Assembly (NCBI GenBank): GCA_023100825.1
Contig: CP095846.1
Span: 2,790,001-2,854,000, forward strand
Length of the DNA stretch: 64,000 nucleotides
Direction: 5' to 3'
From: Nocardioidaceae bacterium SCSIO 66511
GTDB lineage: Bacteria; Actinomycetota; Actinomycetes; Propionibacteriales; Nocardioidaceae
Shown: positions 63,499 to 64,000 of the stretch, piece after piece
Layout of the letters: the number at the start of each line of letters is the position of its first letter
Position numbering within the stretch: the first letter of the stretch is position 1
Notes under the pieces: model-generated
What the model saw: the letters and a program-made list of their open reading frames with translations, nothing else
Database searches by the model: none
Told to the model about the DNA's origin: nothing
Program-made: the position numbers and the translations under genes

Positions 63499-64000
63499 AT
63501 GCCCTTGTTCCGACGCTCCTCCAACAGCCAAGACGTACCCGAAGAGGCTCCCGAGCCCGATCCGTCCGGAAAGGGCCGTGCGACGCCGAAGCGCAAGGAG
63601 GCCGAGGCCGCGCGCAAGGCGCGGGTCAAGCCGCCGCGTACCCGCAAGGAAGCCGCGAAGGTCATGCGCCAGAAGCGGTACGAAGAGCGGATGAAGACGC
63701 GCGAGGCGATGGAGACCGGCGACGACCGCTACCTCCCGGCCCGCGACCGAGGCAAGGTGCGCGGCTTCGTACGCAACTTCGTCGACTCCCGTTACAACGT
63801 CGCCGAGTTCCTGCTGCCCCTGCTCGTCGTGATCCTGCTGTTGAGCTTCCTGCAGACCGAATGGGCCGTGCTCGCGCTGTTCGGGCTGTGGATCGTCACC
63901 ATCATCGGCACCCTGCTCGACACCATCTACCTGATCATCCGCGTACGCCGCGAGCTGAAGAAGCGGTTCCCCGGCGAGAGCACCCGCGGTTGCCTCCCGT
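63499..64000 (+). CDS. DUF3043 membrane protein, 5' part
   Basis: The frame starts at ATG 63499 and runs off the right edge; about 167 residues are visible. A basic, Lys/Arg/Glu-rich N-terminus (PLFRRSSNSQDVPEEAP, then KRKEAEAARKARVKPPRTRKEAAK trimmed by the family) precedes two transmembrane helices (about 110-155) and RVRRELKKRFPG. This is the DUF3043 layout, found at the Rv2206 position in mycobacteria. The 3' end is outside the window and the function is unknown. Confidence 0.88.
   Translation, partial: MPLFRRSSNSQDVPEEAPEPDPSGKGRATPKRKEAEAARKARVKPPRTRKEAAKVMRQKRYEERMKTREAMETGDDRYLPARDRGKVRGFVRNFVDSRYNVAEFLLPLLVVILLLSFLQTEWAVLALFGLWIVTIIGTLLDTIYLIIRVRRELKKRFPGESTRGCLP

Noticed and set aside
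1-64000. tRNA, rRNA or tmRNA genes
   Set aside because: No cloverleaf or conserved rRNA segment was recognised on either strand by eye; a tRNAscan/Rfam run would settle it.

Overview
The window is chromosomal DNA of a high-GC Gram-positive actinomycete, probably in or near the Nocardioidaceae/Propionibacteriales. The reasons are strong G/C third-position codon use, many GTACG words in coding DNA, actinobacterial gene families (QcrABC with CtaF, class II DAHP synthase, Rv2175c/PknL, MacS, DUF3043, PspAA/PspAB) and a c-di-AMP riboswitch ahead of an NlpC/P60 hydrolase. Placement below class is inference. No rRNA, tRNA, CRISPR array, prophage or intact insertion sequence was seen. The backbone follows, from memory, the order of Mycobacterium tuberculosis Rv2172c to Rv2206 with local insertions, so most of it is vertically inherited core.

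Layout. 1-5.2 kb: end of a CrtI-like oxidoreductase, metF, a polyprenyl diphosphate synthase, an orphan ATP-grasp protein and the Rv2175c-type DNA-binding protein. 5.3-11.7 kb: PASTA kinase PknL, a DMT exporter, a fatty acid desaturase, a coupled threonine aldolase/pyridoxal kinase pair and a carboxymuconolactone-decarboxylase-like protein. 11.8-19.4 kb: class II DAHP synthase, an S66 peptidase coupled to a phosphofructokinase with pyrophosphate-type residues, a MacS-like two-component system, a PlsC acyltransferase and a small esterase operon. 19.4-24.2 kb: a sugar or polyol ABC importer with a Gfo/Idh/MocA dehydrogenase and a divergent GntR regulator. 24.3-30.9 kb: two ROK kinases, a CxxC protein, an ArsA/Get3-type ATPase and two SRPBCC-type proteins on the minus strand, with a divergent long-chain acyl-CoA synthetase.

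31-39 kb: an anchored gluzincin, an NlpC/P60 hydrolase behind a c-di-AMP riboswitch, a Cys-rich small protein, a coiled-coil NYN-domain protein, a DEDDh exonuclease/GIY-YIG fusion, a stand-alone RAM protein, trpD and a pseudo-receiver protein. 39-56 kb: the respiratory supercomplex genes, ctaE-qcrC-qcrA-qcrB on plus and ctaC-ctaD-ctaF on minus. They are separated by a wHTH regulator, a very large secreted subtilase, an N-terminally truncated GH3 glycosidase and an L,D-transpeptidase. 56-64 kb: PfkB/adenosine kinase-like gene, HesB/ErpA, two GNAT acetyltransferases, glycerate kinase, the PspA-PspAA-HtpX-PspAB envelope-stress module and the start of a DUF3043 protein.

The most unusual DNA lies between convergent genes. 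Two intergenic regions (11660-11785 and 30851-30955) carry the same 11-bp word, CTGACACGCGA, as head-on arrays phased at exactly 22 bp that touch or include the flanking stop codons. A third (24219-24350) carries another repeat family, and a fourth (58150-58627) is a roughly 480-bp imperfect inverted repeat with internal hairpins and a 55-bp tandem duplication. Also notable are the PPi-type phosphofructokinase, a mosaic of leucine codon use inside ctaD, the truncated GH3 gene and strong hairpins inside two operons.
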